Shown here: piece by piece, positions 46,157-54,553 of the stretch
Position numbering within the stretch: position 1 is the first letter of the stretch
Layout of the letters: every line of letters starts with the position of its first letter
Assembly: GCF_005862235.1 (NCBI RefSeq)
Contig: NZ_VCEK01000001.1
Coordinates: 372,001 to 436,000 of the forward strand
Direction: 5' to 3'
Source of the DNA: Saccharomonospora piscinae
GTDB taxonomy: Bacteria; Actinomycetota; Actinomycetes; Mycobacteriales; Pseudonocardiaceae
DNA length: 64,000 bases
Notes under the pieces: generated by a model
Told to the model about the DNA's origin: nothing
Databases searched by the model: none
Seen by the model: the letters and a program-made list of their open reading frames with translations, nothing else
Translations under genes and position numbers: made by a program

Positions 46157-46483
46157 CTACCCCTCCTCCGGCGCGACGAGGTCGGCCACGGCCACGTCGA
46201 CCCGCCGCCCCCGGACGTGAGGCACGACCGCTTCGCGCACGTGCCCGCCGAGCGCGGGCAGGGGCACTCCCCACTCGGCGACGATCTGGACCGTCACCCG
46301 GTCGCGGTCCACGCGCACACCCTCGACCGTGCCGCCGGGCACGTACGACACCACGGGCGGGCGGGCCGGTCCGGCCACGCCGCCCGTCAGTCCCGCGACA
46401 CCCGGGCAGTTTCGAACGGCGGCCACGACCCGGCCGACGTCGACGCCGTCCACCAGCACGGCGCCGCCCGGTGCCGTCGTCAT
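46157..46483 (-). CDS. Asp23/Gls24-like protein, short second member
   Basis: 108 residues: VSYVPGGTVEGVRVDRDRVTVQIVAEWGVPLPALGGHVREAV is the Asp23 core, with the N-terminal strand less conserved than in its neighbours. The ATG overlaps the first Asp23 gene by 4 bp. Probably a partner in the same membrane-associated assembly. Confidence 0.75.
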   Translation of the reverse strand: MTTAPGGAVLVDGVDVGRVVAAVRNCPGVAGLTGGVAGPARPPVVSYVPGGTVEGVRVDRDRVTVQIVAEWGVPLPALGGHVREAVVPHVRGRRVDVAVADLVAPEEG

Positions 46484-46944
46484 GACACCCTCGGCGCCGT
46501 TTCCTGTCCCTCGTCCGGCAGGTACACGTCGTCGACGTTGATGTTGATCTCCGTGACCTCGAGCCCGGTCATCCGCTCGACCGTCTGCTTCACGTTGCGC
46601 TGGACGCTCTTGCCGAGGTCGGCGATGGAGATGCCGTACTCGACGACGATGTCCAGATCGATGGCCGCCTGCGTCTCGCCGACCTCCACGGCGACGCCCT
46701 GCGACACGCTGGGACCGGAGCTGCCCGGGATACGCTCCCGCAGCGCTCCGACCGCGCGGCCTCCGGACGTGCCCATGTCGTGTACGCCGCCGACCTCGCG
46801 GCACGCCACCCCAGCGATCTTGGTCACCACGCTCTGGGACACGCTGATCCTGCCCTCGTCGGTGGACAGCGGATCCCGCGCGGAGCGCTCCCCCGCCCGG
46901 CTCCTCACCGTCTGCTCACCCGTCGAGCCCTGAGTCTGGGACAT
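46480..46944 (-). CDS. Asp23/Gls24-family envelope stress protein
   Basis: 154 residues, the best Asp23/Gls24 match of the operon: GRISVSQSVVTKIAGVACREVGGV, AIDLDIVVEYGISIADLGKSVQ and VERMTGLEVTEININVDDVYL. First gene of six that run to 44392 with four 4-bp overlaps. GAGG 8-11 nt before the ATG at 46944 marks the start. Homologues in Gram-positive bacteria support cell-envelope stress tolerance. Confidence 0.9.
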   Translation of the reverse strand: MSQTQGSTGEQTVRSRAGERSARDPLSTDEGRISVSQSVVTKIAGVACREVGGVHDMGTSGGRAVGALRERIPGSSGPSVSQGVAVEVGETQAAIDLDIVVEYGISIADLGKSVQRNVKQTVERMTGLEVTEININVDDVYLPDEGQETAPRVS

Positions 46945-47157
46945 CGCAGCACCTCGCACACATCGCTTGTCAGCGGCCCGGGGACAGGCGTCCCCGGCGA
47001 CCGATCCGGACACCCGACGGCGGCATACCCCACGACACCGCCGTCAACCGCCGCGCGGGGCAGGTGAACCCGGCCGAGTGGCGTGCCGGGGCCTCCTCGC
47101 CGGACCCGGAATCATGACAAGATCGGAACCGTCCACGGGGCCGAGGCGAGGAGGACC

Positions 47158-48258
47158 ATGACGGCGTCACCCGATCACCGGCCGGGCACGCAGCTCGCCC
47201 CGGTGGCGTCCGCACCACCGGTCCGCGCCGGCAGCGCACACGAGGTCGAGGCCGCGGTCCGCGACCAGCTCGTCGCCGATATCGGGACGGCACGGCTGGA
47301 AGCCCTCGCGACGACACTCGACCGGGCGACGTTCGGGGTCGTCCTGCACTGGTTGTCGAGCTACCAGCGCCGCTCACGCGACACCAAACGCGGCTACGCC
47401 GACGACGTGGTGCGCGTGGCCGAATGGTTCGTGGCGGCCACCGGCCGTCGCCACGCCGACCTGCTCACGGGCCTGCACTTCGACACCGTCACCGCCTGGT
47501 CGCTCTACGCACGAAGCCGTGGCGACGCGGCGCGCACCCAGCGCCGCTGCCTCTCGGCGCTGTCGTCGCTGTTCGAGTACGCCCGGCGCGCACACCGGCT
47601 CGCGGTCGAGAACCCGGTGCACCTGCCCACGCACGCCCCGCCGCTCGGCACCTCCACCGACGGCCGCCCTCCCGGCGCGACCCGGGTGCTGGAACTGTCC
47701 GACGTCGCCGCACTCACGCAGGCGTGTTCCGGCGCCGAGGACCACCTGGTGTTCGAGCTGCTGTTCACCCAGGGGTTGCGCGAGTCCGAAGTGGTCTCAC
47801 TCGACATCGACAACCTCGATCGGACCACGGTGCCGCCTCTGCTGTCGGTGCAGCGCAAGGGAGGCCGGTGGGTGCGGCGCAGGCTCAGCGACGCCGCCGT
47901 GCGGCACCTCGACACCTATCTGGGCGAGCGCGGCAGCGGCCCGGTACTCGTCCACCCGCGAACGGGCCTGCGCCGCGACCGCCACCAGATCATCAGCATC
48001 ACCCGTCGCCTCGCGCGCCGCGGAGGGCTGCCGCAGCCGCAGAAGGTGACCCCGCACGTGCTGCGGGCCACGGCCATCACCACCCTGCTCGATCGCGGCA
48101 AACCGCTGCAGGAGGTGCAGGAGTGGGCCGGGCACGCCCACGCCTCCACTACTCGCGGCTACTGGGAACGCCGCCACAGCGTCCAGCGCGACGCGGCTCT
48201 GTCGTCCTCGCTGATCGCCGACCTCGCCGACGCCACGGCCGGTCTCGGCGGGCGGTGA
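47158..48258 (+). CDS. Tyrosine recombinase / site-specific integrase
   Basis: 366 residues. A SAM-like core-binding region (about 60-180) precedes a catalytic domain with all expected residues: Arg in TQGLRESEVV, Lys in QRKGGRWV, HxxR in HVLRATA, second His in GHAHAST and nucleophile Tyr in TRGYWERR. It cuts and rejoins DNA at specific sites, as in XerC/D or integrases. GAGGAGG 7 nt before the ATG sets the start. No excisionase, tRNA or attachment site is seen beside it, so it may be a stand-alone chromosomal recombinase. Confidence 0.92.
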   Translation: MTASPDHRPGTQLAPVASAPPVRAGSAHEVEAAVRDQLVADIGTARLEALATTLDRATFGVVLHWLSSYQRRSRDTKRGYADDVVRVAEWFVAATGRRHADLLTGLHFDTVTAWSLYARSRGDAARTQRRCLSALSSLFEYARRAHRLAVENPVHLPTHAPPLGTSTDGRPPGATRVLELSDVAALTQACSGAEDHLVFELLFTQGLRESEVVSLDIDNLDRTTVPPLLSVQRKGGRWVRRRLSDAAVRHLDTYLGERGSGPVLVHPRTGLRRDRHQIISITRRLARRGGLPQPQKVTPHVLRATAITTLLDRGKPLQEVQEWAGHAHASTTRGYWERRHSVQRDAALSSSLIADLADATAGLGGR

Positions 48259-48278
48259 CCTCGCGGCACGGTCACAAC

Positions 48279-48310
48279 GTCACGCCGTCACGCCGTCACG
48301 CCGTCACGCC
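48279..48310. repeat. GTCACGCC x4 tandem repeat
   Basis: Four perfect 8-bp units directly after the recombinase stop. The last unit runs across the stop codon of the convergent monooxygenase (48304-48306). It could be slippage-prone. Confidence 0.85.
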
Positions 48311-49356
48311 ACCGCGGAGGCCGCGCGGATCACGGCGTCCCGCAGCGGCGTGCCCCGCCGGGCCACACTGACCCGGCCGAGCCAGCGGGCCGCCAGCGCG
48401 ATGCGCTGCGTCGGCCGTCGGCGCAGCCGGTCGTACTCACGCATCGCGGCACGCACCTCGGTGTCGTTCGTGGCCGGTGCGAGACACCGCGACAGCACCA
48501 GGCCGTCGAGCAGGGCCTGGCAGGCGCCCTGCCCGAGGTCGGGTGTCATGGCGTGCGCGGCATCGCCCAGCGACGCCGTCGTGCCGCGCACGTAGCTGGG
48601 CAGCGCGGGTCCGAGGTAGTGCAACTCGTGGCGCAGAAGGTTGGCCACGTCCGCCTGCCGCAGCACGCCGGGCACGGGTTCGGGCCAGTCACCGAACCGC
48701 TCTTCCAGCAGTGCGGCGTCCGCGCCGGGATCCCATGACCACGCCGGGGTGGGCAGCACGGCGTAGAGGTTGGTGCGCCCGGGTGCGAGCGGCGTGAAGC
48801 CGAACTTGGCGCCCGGCCCCCACACCTCGCCCGCCTCGCTCACGTCGAGATCGACCACCCCGCGCCAGACCGTGAGCCCGGTCGTGCGCAGCGTGGCAGC
48901 CCGCCCGAACAGCTCCCGCCGCGTGGCGCTGTGGGCCCCGTCGGCCCCGATCACCACCTGCGCGTCACACTCGCCCGGCCGGGGCGCGGGAGTCCCGAAC
49001 CGGACGGTTCCGTCAGGCAGTGCCGCGAACAGCAGCCCGAGCAGGTCCGGGCGTGCCACCACGGAGACACCCTCGCCGGTGCGACGGCGCAGACGGTCGG
49101 TGTCAACGGTGGCGAGCCGCCGTCCATCCCACCTCCGGATCGTTCCCGGCCGCTGGGGTGAGCCGAGTTCCCGCAGTCGGTCACCGAGACCGAGCCGGTC
49201 GAGCGCGGCCATCGCTTTCGGCCAGATGCCGAGCCCCGTGCCGTCCCGTGACAGCCCCGCGGCGCGCTCGTGAACGCGCACGCGCCAGCCCGCCCGGGTC
49301 AGCCCCGCCGCGGTGGCCAGCCCTCCGATGCCCCCGCCCAGGATGTCGGCTTCCAT
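48304..49356 (-). CDS. FAD-dependent aromatic-type monooxygenase
   Basis: 350 residues of the PHBH/UbiH group: ADILGGGIGGLATAAGLTRAG (FAD Rossmann), a DG-type motif VVIGADGAHSATRREL and the second FAD motif SLGDAAHAMTPDLGQGACQALLDG. It inserts oxygen into an aromatic or polyene substrate with NAD(P)H and O2. ATG at 49356 starts 3 residues before the fold; GTG at 49365 is possible but lies next to the operator. It is divergent from a TetR gene across a 33-bp palindrome that must control both. Confidence 0.9.
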   Translation of the reverse strand: MEADILGGGIGGLATAAGLTRAGWRVRVHERAAGLSRDGTGLGIWPKAMAALDRLGLGDRLRELGSPQRPGTIRRWDGRRLATVDTDRLRRRTGEGVSVVARPDLLGLLFAALPDGTVRFGTPAPRPGECDAQVVIGADGAHSATRRELFGRAATLRTTGLTVWRGVVDLDVSEAGEVWGPGAKFGFTPLAPGRTNLYAVLPTPAWSWDPGADAALLEERFGDWPEPVPGVLRQADVANLLRHELHYLGPALPSYVRGTTASLGDAAHAMTPDLGQGACQALLDGLVLSRCLAPATNDTEVRAAMREYDRLRRRPTQRIALAARWLGRVSVARRGTPLRDAVIRAASAVA

Positions 49357-49369
49357 GCACCCCACCGTA

Positions 49370-49402
49370 CTACACCTGTAGTAGACGTTACTACGGGTGT
49401 AG
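49370..49402. promoter_or_regulatory. 33-bp imperfect palindrome between monooxygenase and TetR genes
   Basis: The site runs from CTACACC through GTAGTA, a central GACGT, then TACTAC, to GGTGTAG. Only position 8, its mirror position and the centre break the symmetry. It fills most of the 47-bp gap between the two starts, so one bound TetR dimer pair would block both genes. Confidence 0.75.
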
Positions 49403-49403
49403 T

Positions 49404-49979
49404 GTGGCCGACGTGACCACGCGCAGGCAGCAGGTTCTCGACGCCGCGATCCGGGTCCTCGGCAGCAGGGGAACCCGCCAGCTCACCCACCGGGCCGTCG
49501 ACGCCGAGGCGCGGCTTCCCGAAGGGTCGACCTCGAACTACTTCCGCAACCGTGACGCCCTCGTGGCCGGCGTGCTCGACCGGCTCGTCACACTCGACGA
49601 GCAGGCGTGGGGACTGTTCTCGGCCGACCTGGGCACCACCACCCCGACGCTGGAGGACTTCGCCGACGCCGTCGCGCAGTTCACCACCGAACTGGCCGGC
49701 ACCGCCCGCGTCGCCACTCTCGCCCGGCACGCGATCTTCCTCGAAGCCGCCCACCGGGACGAGCTGCGCCGCCAGGTGGACGAACGCAGGCGGCGACTGA
49801 TCACCTGGGGCGCGCCCTGGCTGGCGCGACTCGGCTCCCCGCACCCGGAACAGGACTTCGCCGCCCTGCGGGCACTCCTGGACGGGCTGCTGCTCCACCA
49901 GTCCACGCTCGGCGAAGCCGACGTCGATCCGGCGGACGCGATACACGCCCTGCTGGCGGGACTGAGCCAGCGATGGTGA
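49404..49979 (+). CDS. TetR-family regulator
   Basis: 191 residues from the GTG at 49404 (188 from the GTG at 49413). The helix-turn-helix reads RRQQVLDAAIRVLGSRGTRQLTHRAVDAEARLPEGSTSNYFRNRDAL. The first codon lies 1 bp beyond the palindrome, so the message is short-leadered or leaderless. It very likely represses itself and the divergent monooxygenase. The effector is unknown. Confidence 0.9.
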   Translation: MADVTTRRQQVLDAAIRVLGSRGTRQLTHRAVDAEARLPEGSTSNYFRNRDALVAGVLDRLVTLDEQAWGLFSADLGTTTPTLEDFADAVAQFTTELAGTARVATLARHAIFLEAAHRDELRRQVDERRRRLITWGAPWLARLGSPHPEQDFAALRALLDGLLLHQSTLGEADVDPADAIHALLAGLSQRW

Positions 49980-49992
49980 GCGGAGCGGTGGG

Positions 49993-50008
49993 GTATAGGT
50001 CGTTATAC
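49993..50008. promoter_or_regulatory. GTATAGGTCGTTATAC palindromic motif, copy 2
   Basis: 15 of 16 bases match the copy at 33667-33682. It lies in the 51-bp gap between the convergent TetR and SDR genes. Function is unknown. Confidence 0.5.
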
Positions 50009-50030
50009 ACATAGCCACCGTCACCGCGAC

Positions 50031-50816
50031 TCACCAGCCGACGCGGCTCTCCGCCCAGCTCGAGAGCGCCCGCCGCACAGCGGGATCGTGGGCTTGGCGA
50101 TGCGGCTCGGCCAGATCGAACCGGTCGAAGTACCGCCCGGTGACCGTGCTCAACGCGGTGTCCAGCGCCACCCGCAACACCGGCAGCACACCGTCGTCCA
50201 TCGTGGCCTGGGGAACGAAACCGCTGTCGCGCACCATGGTGGTCGGCATCAGATGGGCGGGGTGGACGGCGTTGACATGGACGCCCCGCGCCGCCAGCTC
50301 GATCGTGTCCATGATCAACGCGAGCTTGCTCCGGCAGTAGGCCGTGACTCCCTCGTAGGCGCGGGTGAAGTCCAGATCGTCGAGGTCCAGCGGCGCCTGG
50401 CCGACAGAGGCGACGTTGACGATGCGGCCGTCCCGAGCCAGCAGTGAGGCCAGCCTGCGATTGATCTGGTACGGCGCGAGGTAGTTGCCCGCCATCCTCA
50501 GCTCGGTGCCGCGCGAGTTGATCTCGCGCCGCCCTGGGTCCCGGCCACCGCCCACGGCCGCGTTGTTCACGACGAGGTCGAGCGAGTCGGCGAGTTCGCC
50601 CACCGACTCACACAGCGCCGCCACCGAGTCCGGCTCGGTGATGTCGGCGACGACCTCCGTCACCCGGCCACCGGAGGCGCGCAGCGTGGCGGCGACAAGC
50701 CTCAGCCTGCTCTCGTCGCGGCCGTGCAGCAGCACGCGGTCACCGCGCGCCGTGAACCGGGTCGCGAGCGCCAGCCCCAGACCCGAGGTACAGCCGGTGA
50801 GAAACACTGTCTTCAT
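50031..50816 (-). CDS. Short-chain dehydrogenase/reductase (oxidoreductase-like)
   Basis: 261 residues. VFLTGCTSGLGLALATRF is the cofactor motif, NNAAVGGG the NNAG-equivalent, NVASVG holds the Ser and AYCRSKLAL the YxxxK. The layout resembles retinol-dehydrogenase-like SDRs; the substrate is unknown. ATG at 50816 starts at the fold; a longer in-frame reading to 50924 runs into the MarR gene and is rejected. Divergent from MarR across 54 bp with a CAAAGCTTTG palindrome. Confidence 0.88.
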   Translation of the reverse strand: MKTVFLTGCTSGLGLALATRFTARGDRVLLHGRDESRLRLVAATLRASGGRVTEVVADITEPDSVAALCESVGELADSLDLVVNNAAVGGGRDPGRREINSRGTELRMAGNYLAPYQINRRLASLLARDGRIVNVASVGQAPLDLDDLDFTRAYEGVTAYCRSKLALIMDTIELAARGVHVNAVHPAHLMPTTMVRDSGFVPQATMDDGVLPVLRVALDTALSTVTGRYFDRFDLAEPHRQAHDPAVRRALSSWAESRVGW

Positions 50817-50830
50817 GCCTTGAAGACTAG

Positions 50831-50840
50831 CAAAGCTTTG
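50831..50840. promoter_or_regulatory. CAAAGCTTTG palindrome, candidate MarR operator
   Basis: Perfect 10-bp palindrome centred in the 54-bp divergent gap. An outer pair AAGACTA (50823-50829) and TAGTCTT (50858-50864) also mirrors around it. MarR dimers bind such sites; assignment is by position. Confidence 0.55.
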
Positions 50841-50870
50841 ATATCGGTCAGGCAGGATAGTCTTGCCGCC

Positions 50871-51305
50871 ATGAGCGTGCCCCCCGAGGAGCGCCTGGGT
50901 TTCGACATCGCGCAGGCTCACCACGTGCTGATGAACGCCAAGGCCACGGCCCTGCGCCCCACCGGGCTCACTGTCGCCCAGTACTCCGCGCTACTGGCGC
51001 TGTCGGCCAATCCGGGGATCTCCGGGGCCGGTCTGGCCCGGGCATGCCTGGTCACCCCGCAGGCCGCCGCCGCCGTCCTCAAGACGCTGGAAGCCAAGGG
51101 CCTCGTCGAACGCTTCGCCGACGCCTGGAACCACAACGTGCGGCCCGCCCGGCTCACGCCGGAAGGCACGGCCGTGCTCGAGCGGGCCGACCACGCGGCC
51201 GGCCGACTCGAACGGCATCTTCTCGACGCGTTCACCCCGCACGACCGCGACCGGCTGCGCGACCTGCTGAGCCGCTGCCGGACCGTGCTGGACAGCGCTC
51301 ACTGA
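50871..51305 (+). CDS. MarR-family regulator
   Basis: 144 residues with a winged helix at about 35-100: LTVAQYSALLALSANPGISGAGLARACLVTPQAAAAVLKTLEAKGLVER, then RPARLTPEGTAVLE as the wing. ATG at 50871 follows TAGTCT by 7 nt with no ribosome site, so it looks leaderless. It probably represses itself and the divergent SDR gene. Confidence 0.9.
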   Translation: MSVPPEERLGFDIAQAHHVLMNAKATALRPTGLTVAQYSALLALSANPGISGAGLARACLVTPQAAAAVLKTLEAKGLVERFADAWNHNVRPARLTPEGTAVLERADHAAGRLERHLLDAFTPHDRDRLRDLLSRCRTVLDSAH

Positions 51306-51371
51306 CAGGCTCGGGCCTCGGCTCCGGTCGAGACCCGAGCCGTGCCGAGCCGACCACGACAAGGAGACCCG

Positions 51372-52817
51372 GTGTCCGCACTGTTTCCCGCCCTGACCAC
51401 GGCGAACGACGACGTCGCGTTGCGCTTCCCCGACCGCACGGTGACCTACCGTGAACTGGCCGGTGCGGCCGGCGCGCTCGCCCGGGAACTCCTCGAGCTT
51501 CCCGGCCCGCACCCCCGCGTGGCCGTGTGGGCCACACCGAGTCCGGAGACCGCCGTGGCCACGGTCGCCGCCCTGCTGGCCGGAGTTCCCGCCGTCCCGG
51601 TCAACCCGAAGATCGGGCAGCGAGAACTGGCACACATCGTGACCGACAGCGAACCCGCACTCGTGCTCGCCGAGCCGGGTGCCGCTCTGCCCACGGGATT
51701 CGACGGCGTGCCCCGGCACGACGTCCGCCTGGACCGCGCAGCGGATTCGCTTCCCCCCGAACCGGACGAGCGGTGCCCCGCGCTGATCGTCTACACCTCC
51801 GGCACCACGGGGGCACCCAAGGGCGTCGTCCTGCCCCGGCGCGCGATAGCGAGCACCCTCGACGCGCTGCGCGACGCCTGGGAGTGGAGCGAGCGCGACG
51901 TGCTGGTCCACGGACTGCCGCTGTTCCACGTCCACGGCCTCGTCCTCGGCATCCTGGGGCCGCTGCGGCGCGGCGGGAGCGTGCGGCACGTCGGCCGCTT
52001 CTCCCCCGCCGCCGTGGCGGCCGAACTGACCTCCGGCGCGACGATGCTGTTCGCCGTGCCGACCATGTACCACCGGCTCGCGGACGAACTCGGGGCCGAC
52101 CGCGCGCTCGCCGAGGCGCTGCGGGGCGCCAGGCTGCTGGTGTCGGGGTCGGCACCGCTGCCGCTGCCCGACCACCAGCGCATCACCGCCGCCACGGGGC
52201 AGCACGTCATCGAGCGCTACGGGATGACGGAGACGCTGATGAACACCAGCGTCCGCGTCGGCGGGACACCGCGACCAGGCACGGTCGGGCCCCCGCTGCC
52301 GGGCGTGGAGCTGCGGCTGGTCGACGACGCCGGGAAGCCGGTCGAGGACTGGGACGGCAGCACCGTCGGCGAGGTCGAGGTCCGGGGACCGAACCTGTTC
52401 ACCGAGTACCTCAACCGCCCGGACGCCACGGCGGCGGCGGCGCACGACGGCTGGTTCCGCACCGGCGACATGGCCACCCGCGACAGCGACGGCTCCGTCC
52501 GGCTCGTGGGCCGCAGGGCCACCGACCTCATCAAGAGCGGCGGCTACCGGATCGGGGCAGGCGAGATCGAGAACGTGCTGCTCGAACACCCCGGCGTCGC
52601 CGAGGTCGCGGTCACCGGAGAACCCGACGACGATCTCGGCGAGCGCATCGTGGCGTGGGTGGTGCCGCGCGGGCCGGCCGCACCCGGTGAGCGCGAACTC
52701 GCCGACCACGTCGCCCGGCTGCTCACCCCCCACAAGCGCCCCCGCGTGGTGCGCTACCTCGACGCACTGCCCCGCAACGACATGGGCAAGGTGCTGAAAC
52801 GCGACCTGCGCACCTGA
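51372..52817 (+). CDS. matB: Malonyl-CoA synthetase (MatB-like)
   Basis: 481 residues of the ANL superfamily. The sequence matches my memory of Streptomyces coelicolor MatB along its whole length: LFPALTTA at the start, VYTSGTTGAPKG (P-loop), QGLPLFHVHGLVLGILGPLRRGG-like block, ERYGMTETLMNTSVR, DLIKSGGYRIGAGEIEN and the catalytic Lys in NDMGKVLKRDL. MatB joins malonate or methylmalonate to CoA with ATP. AAGGAG 6-11 nt before the GTG fixes the start. No malonyl-CoA decarboxylase or dicarboxylate transporter gene adjoins it. It could supply extender units for polyketides. Confidence 0.92.
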   Translation: MSALFPALTTANDDVALRFPDRTVTYRELAGAAGALARELLELPGPHPRVAVWATPSPETAVATVAALLAGVPAVPVNPKIGQRELAHIVTDSEPALVLAEPGAALPTGFDGVPRHDVRLDRAADSLPPEPDERCPALIVYTSGTTGAPKGVVLPRRAIASTLDALRDAWEWSERDVLVHGLPLFHVHGLVLGILGPLRRGGSVRHVGRFSPAAVAAELTSGATMLFAVPTMYHRLADELGADRALAEALRGARLLVSGSAPLPLPDHQRITAATGQHVIERYGMTETLMNTSVRVGGTPRPGTVGPPLPGVELRLVDDAGKPVEDWDGSTVGEVEVRGPNLFTEYLNRPDATAAAAHDGWFRTGDMATRDSDGSVRLVGRRATDLIKSGGYRIGAGEIENVLLEHPGVAEVAVTGEPDDDLGERIVAWVVPRGPAAPGERELADHVARLLTPHKRPRVVRYLDALPRNDMGKVLKRDLRT

Positions 52818-52819
52818 CA

Positions 52820-52912
52820 CCGTGTCCGCAGCCTGCGTAGTCGTGTCCGCAGTCTGCGTAGTCGTGTCCGCACCGTGCGAGGCAAACACGGCTACCTAAT
52901 CTGCGGACACGG
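52820..52912. repeat. 21-bp minisatellite cluster 3
   Basis: Units CGTGTCCGCAG(C/T)CTGCGTAGT begin near 52821, 52842 and 52863 (third partial), and an inverted CTGCGGACACGG closes the cluster at 52901-52912. It begins 2 bp after the matB stop, upstream of the symporter gene. The outer arms CCGTGTCCGCAG and CTGCGGACACGG could pair. Confidence 0.88.
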
Positions 52913-53043
52913 CGTCCTACCTCGGGTTCGCACGCGGCGTGATGATGTGGTAACGCGATCGCAACGGGCGCGCGGCGTCCGCGTCGTTCCCGCTGCGTAC
53001 ACTGTCGCGCTGACCCCGCACCCGAGTCCCGGTAAGGAGCCGC

Positions 53044-54498
53044 ATGGACACGCTGATGGACGCCATCGGCGAGGTGAACGACGTCTTCTGGACCTACCTC
53101 GTGATCCCGCTGCTGGTGTTGCTCGGCCTGTACTTCACCGTGCGAACGGGTGGCGTGCAGTTCCGCATGATCCCCGAGATGATCCGGAATCTGAAGGACA
53201 CACCGGAACGTGCCGACGACGGCAAGCGCGCGATCTCCTCGTTCCAGGCGTTCGCCATCTCGGCGGCGGCCCGCATCGGGACCGGCAACATCGCGGGCGT
53301 CGCGCTCGCCATCGCCATCGGCGGCCCCGGTGCGGTGTTCTGGATGTGGGTGATGGCTCTGATCGTCAGCGCGCTGGCGTTCGCCGAGTCCGCACTGGCG
53401 CAGCTCTACAAGGTCAGGGACCGCGCCGGTTACCGAGGCGGCCCCGCCTACTACATGCAGTACGGGCTCAACGCCCGCTGGCTTGGCGTGATCTTCGCCG
53501 TCGTCATCATCTTCACCTTCGGCTTCACCTTCAACATGGTGCAGGCCAACAGCATCGCCGACGTCATCTCGACCTCGGTCACCACCGCCTCGGGCAGCGA
53601 GGAGGCCGCGGGCTGGCTGGCACCGGCGATCGGCATCGCGTTGGTGGCGCTCGTGGCCATCGTGGTCTTCGGCGGTGTGCGGCGCATCGCACACGTCGCG
53701 CAGATGACGGTGCCCTTCATGGCCCTGATCTACCTCCTGCTGGGCCTGGTCGTGGTCGGCATGAACCTGGAGCAGGTGCCCGCCGTGTTCGGCGACATCG
53801 TCGGCTCCGCGCTCGGGTTCGAACAGGTCGGCGGCGCCGCCGTCGGCACGGCGATCATGCAGGGAATCCGGCGTGGGCTGTTCTCCAACGAGGCGGGCAT
53901 GGGTTCGGCGCCCAACGCGGGCGCGACGGCGGCCGTGAGCCACCCCGCCAAGCAGGGCCTGGCCCAGTCGTTCGGCGTCTACTTCGACACGCTCGTCGTC
54001 TGCTCGGTCACGGCGTTCATCATCCTGGTCTCCGACCCCACCTACGGCGAGGAGGCCGGTGCGTCGCTCACGCAGAACTCGCTGGAGGCCAACCTCGGCG
54101 CGTGGTCGCTGCACCTGCTGACCTTCATCGTGTTCCTGCTGGCCTTCACCTCGGTGCTGGGCAACTTCTACTACGGTGAGGCCAACCTGCGATTCCTCAC
54201 CGACGACGCGCGGGTGATCCCGGTGTTCCGGGTGGTCGTGCTCGGCATGCTGTTCCTGGGCTCGGTCGCCTCGCTGGACCTCGTGTGGAGCATCGCCGAC
54301 GTCACCATGGGACTCATGGCCGTCGTCAACCTGGTCGCCGTGGCACCACTCGGAATGCTCGCCGTCCGGTTGCTCAAGGACTACCAGCAGCAACGCAGGG
54401 ACGGGCTCGACCCGGTGTTCACCCGCGACCGGTTGCCGGACGTCCGGGGCGTGCAGTGCTGGGACACCGAGCCGGAACGGGTGCCCGAACGGTCCTGA
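53044..54498 (+). CDS. Sodium:alanine symporter (AGCS) family protein
   Basis: 484 residues with about eleven membrane segments. Family signatures are ARIGTGNIAGVALAIAIGGPGAVFW near residue 75-100 and GLFSNEAGMGSAPNAGA near 280-295. It imports alanine or glycine with Na+. AAGGAG 6 nt before the ATG sets the start. A long hairpin follows the stop. Upstream lies minisatellite cluster 3. Confidence 0.93.
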   Translation: MDTLMDAIGEVNDVFWTYLVIPLLVLLGLYFTVRTGGVQFRMIPEMIRNLKDTPERADDGKRAISSFQAFAISAAARIGTGNIAGVALAIAIGGPGAVFWMWVMALIVSALAFAESALAQLYKVRDRAGYRGGPAYYMQYGLNARWLGVIFAVVIIFTFGFTFNMVQANSIADVISTSVTTASGSEEAAGWLAPAIGIALVALVAIVVFGGVRRIAHVAQMTVPFMALIYLLLGLVVVGMNLEQVPAVFGDIVGSALGFEQVGGAAVGTAIMQGIRRGLFSNEAGMGSAPNAGATAAVSHPAKQGLAQSFGVYFDTLVVCSVTAFIILVSDPTYGEEAGASLTQNSLEANLGAWSLHLLTFIVFLLAFTSVLGNFYYGEANLRFLTDDARVIPVFRVVVLGMLFLGSVASLDLVWSIADVTMGLMAVVNLVAVAPLGMLAVRLLKDYQQQRRDGLDPVFTRDRLPDVRGVQCWDTEPERVPERS

Positions 54499-54499
54499 C

Positions 54500-54549
54500 C
54501 GGTCGACGTGCCGCCGCCGTGCGCTGCGCAGGCGGCGGCACGTCGACCG
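54500..54549. terminator. Strong bidirectional hairpin
   Basis: A 19-bp perfect stem (CGGTCGACGTGCCGCCGCC with its complement) encloses GTGCGCTGCGCA, which can itself pair. It begins just after the symporter stop (54498) and ends 5 bp before the lipoprotein stop (54554). Almost certainly a terminator for both convergent genes. Confidence 0.88.
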
Positions 54550-54553
54550 CGGG

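Noticed and set aside
47158-48258. Recombinase as marker of an integrated mobile element
   Set aside because: No excisionase, replication or transfer genes, tRNA target or flanking direct repeats are visible. It may be a resident recombinase.
50817-50924. N-terminal extension of the SDR at 50031
   Set aside because: It overlaps the divergent promoter and the MarR start and adds no family sequence.
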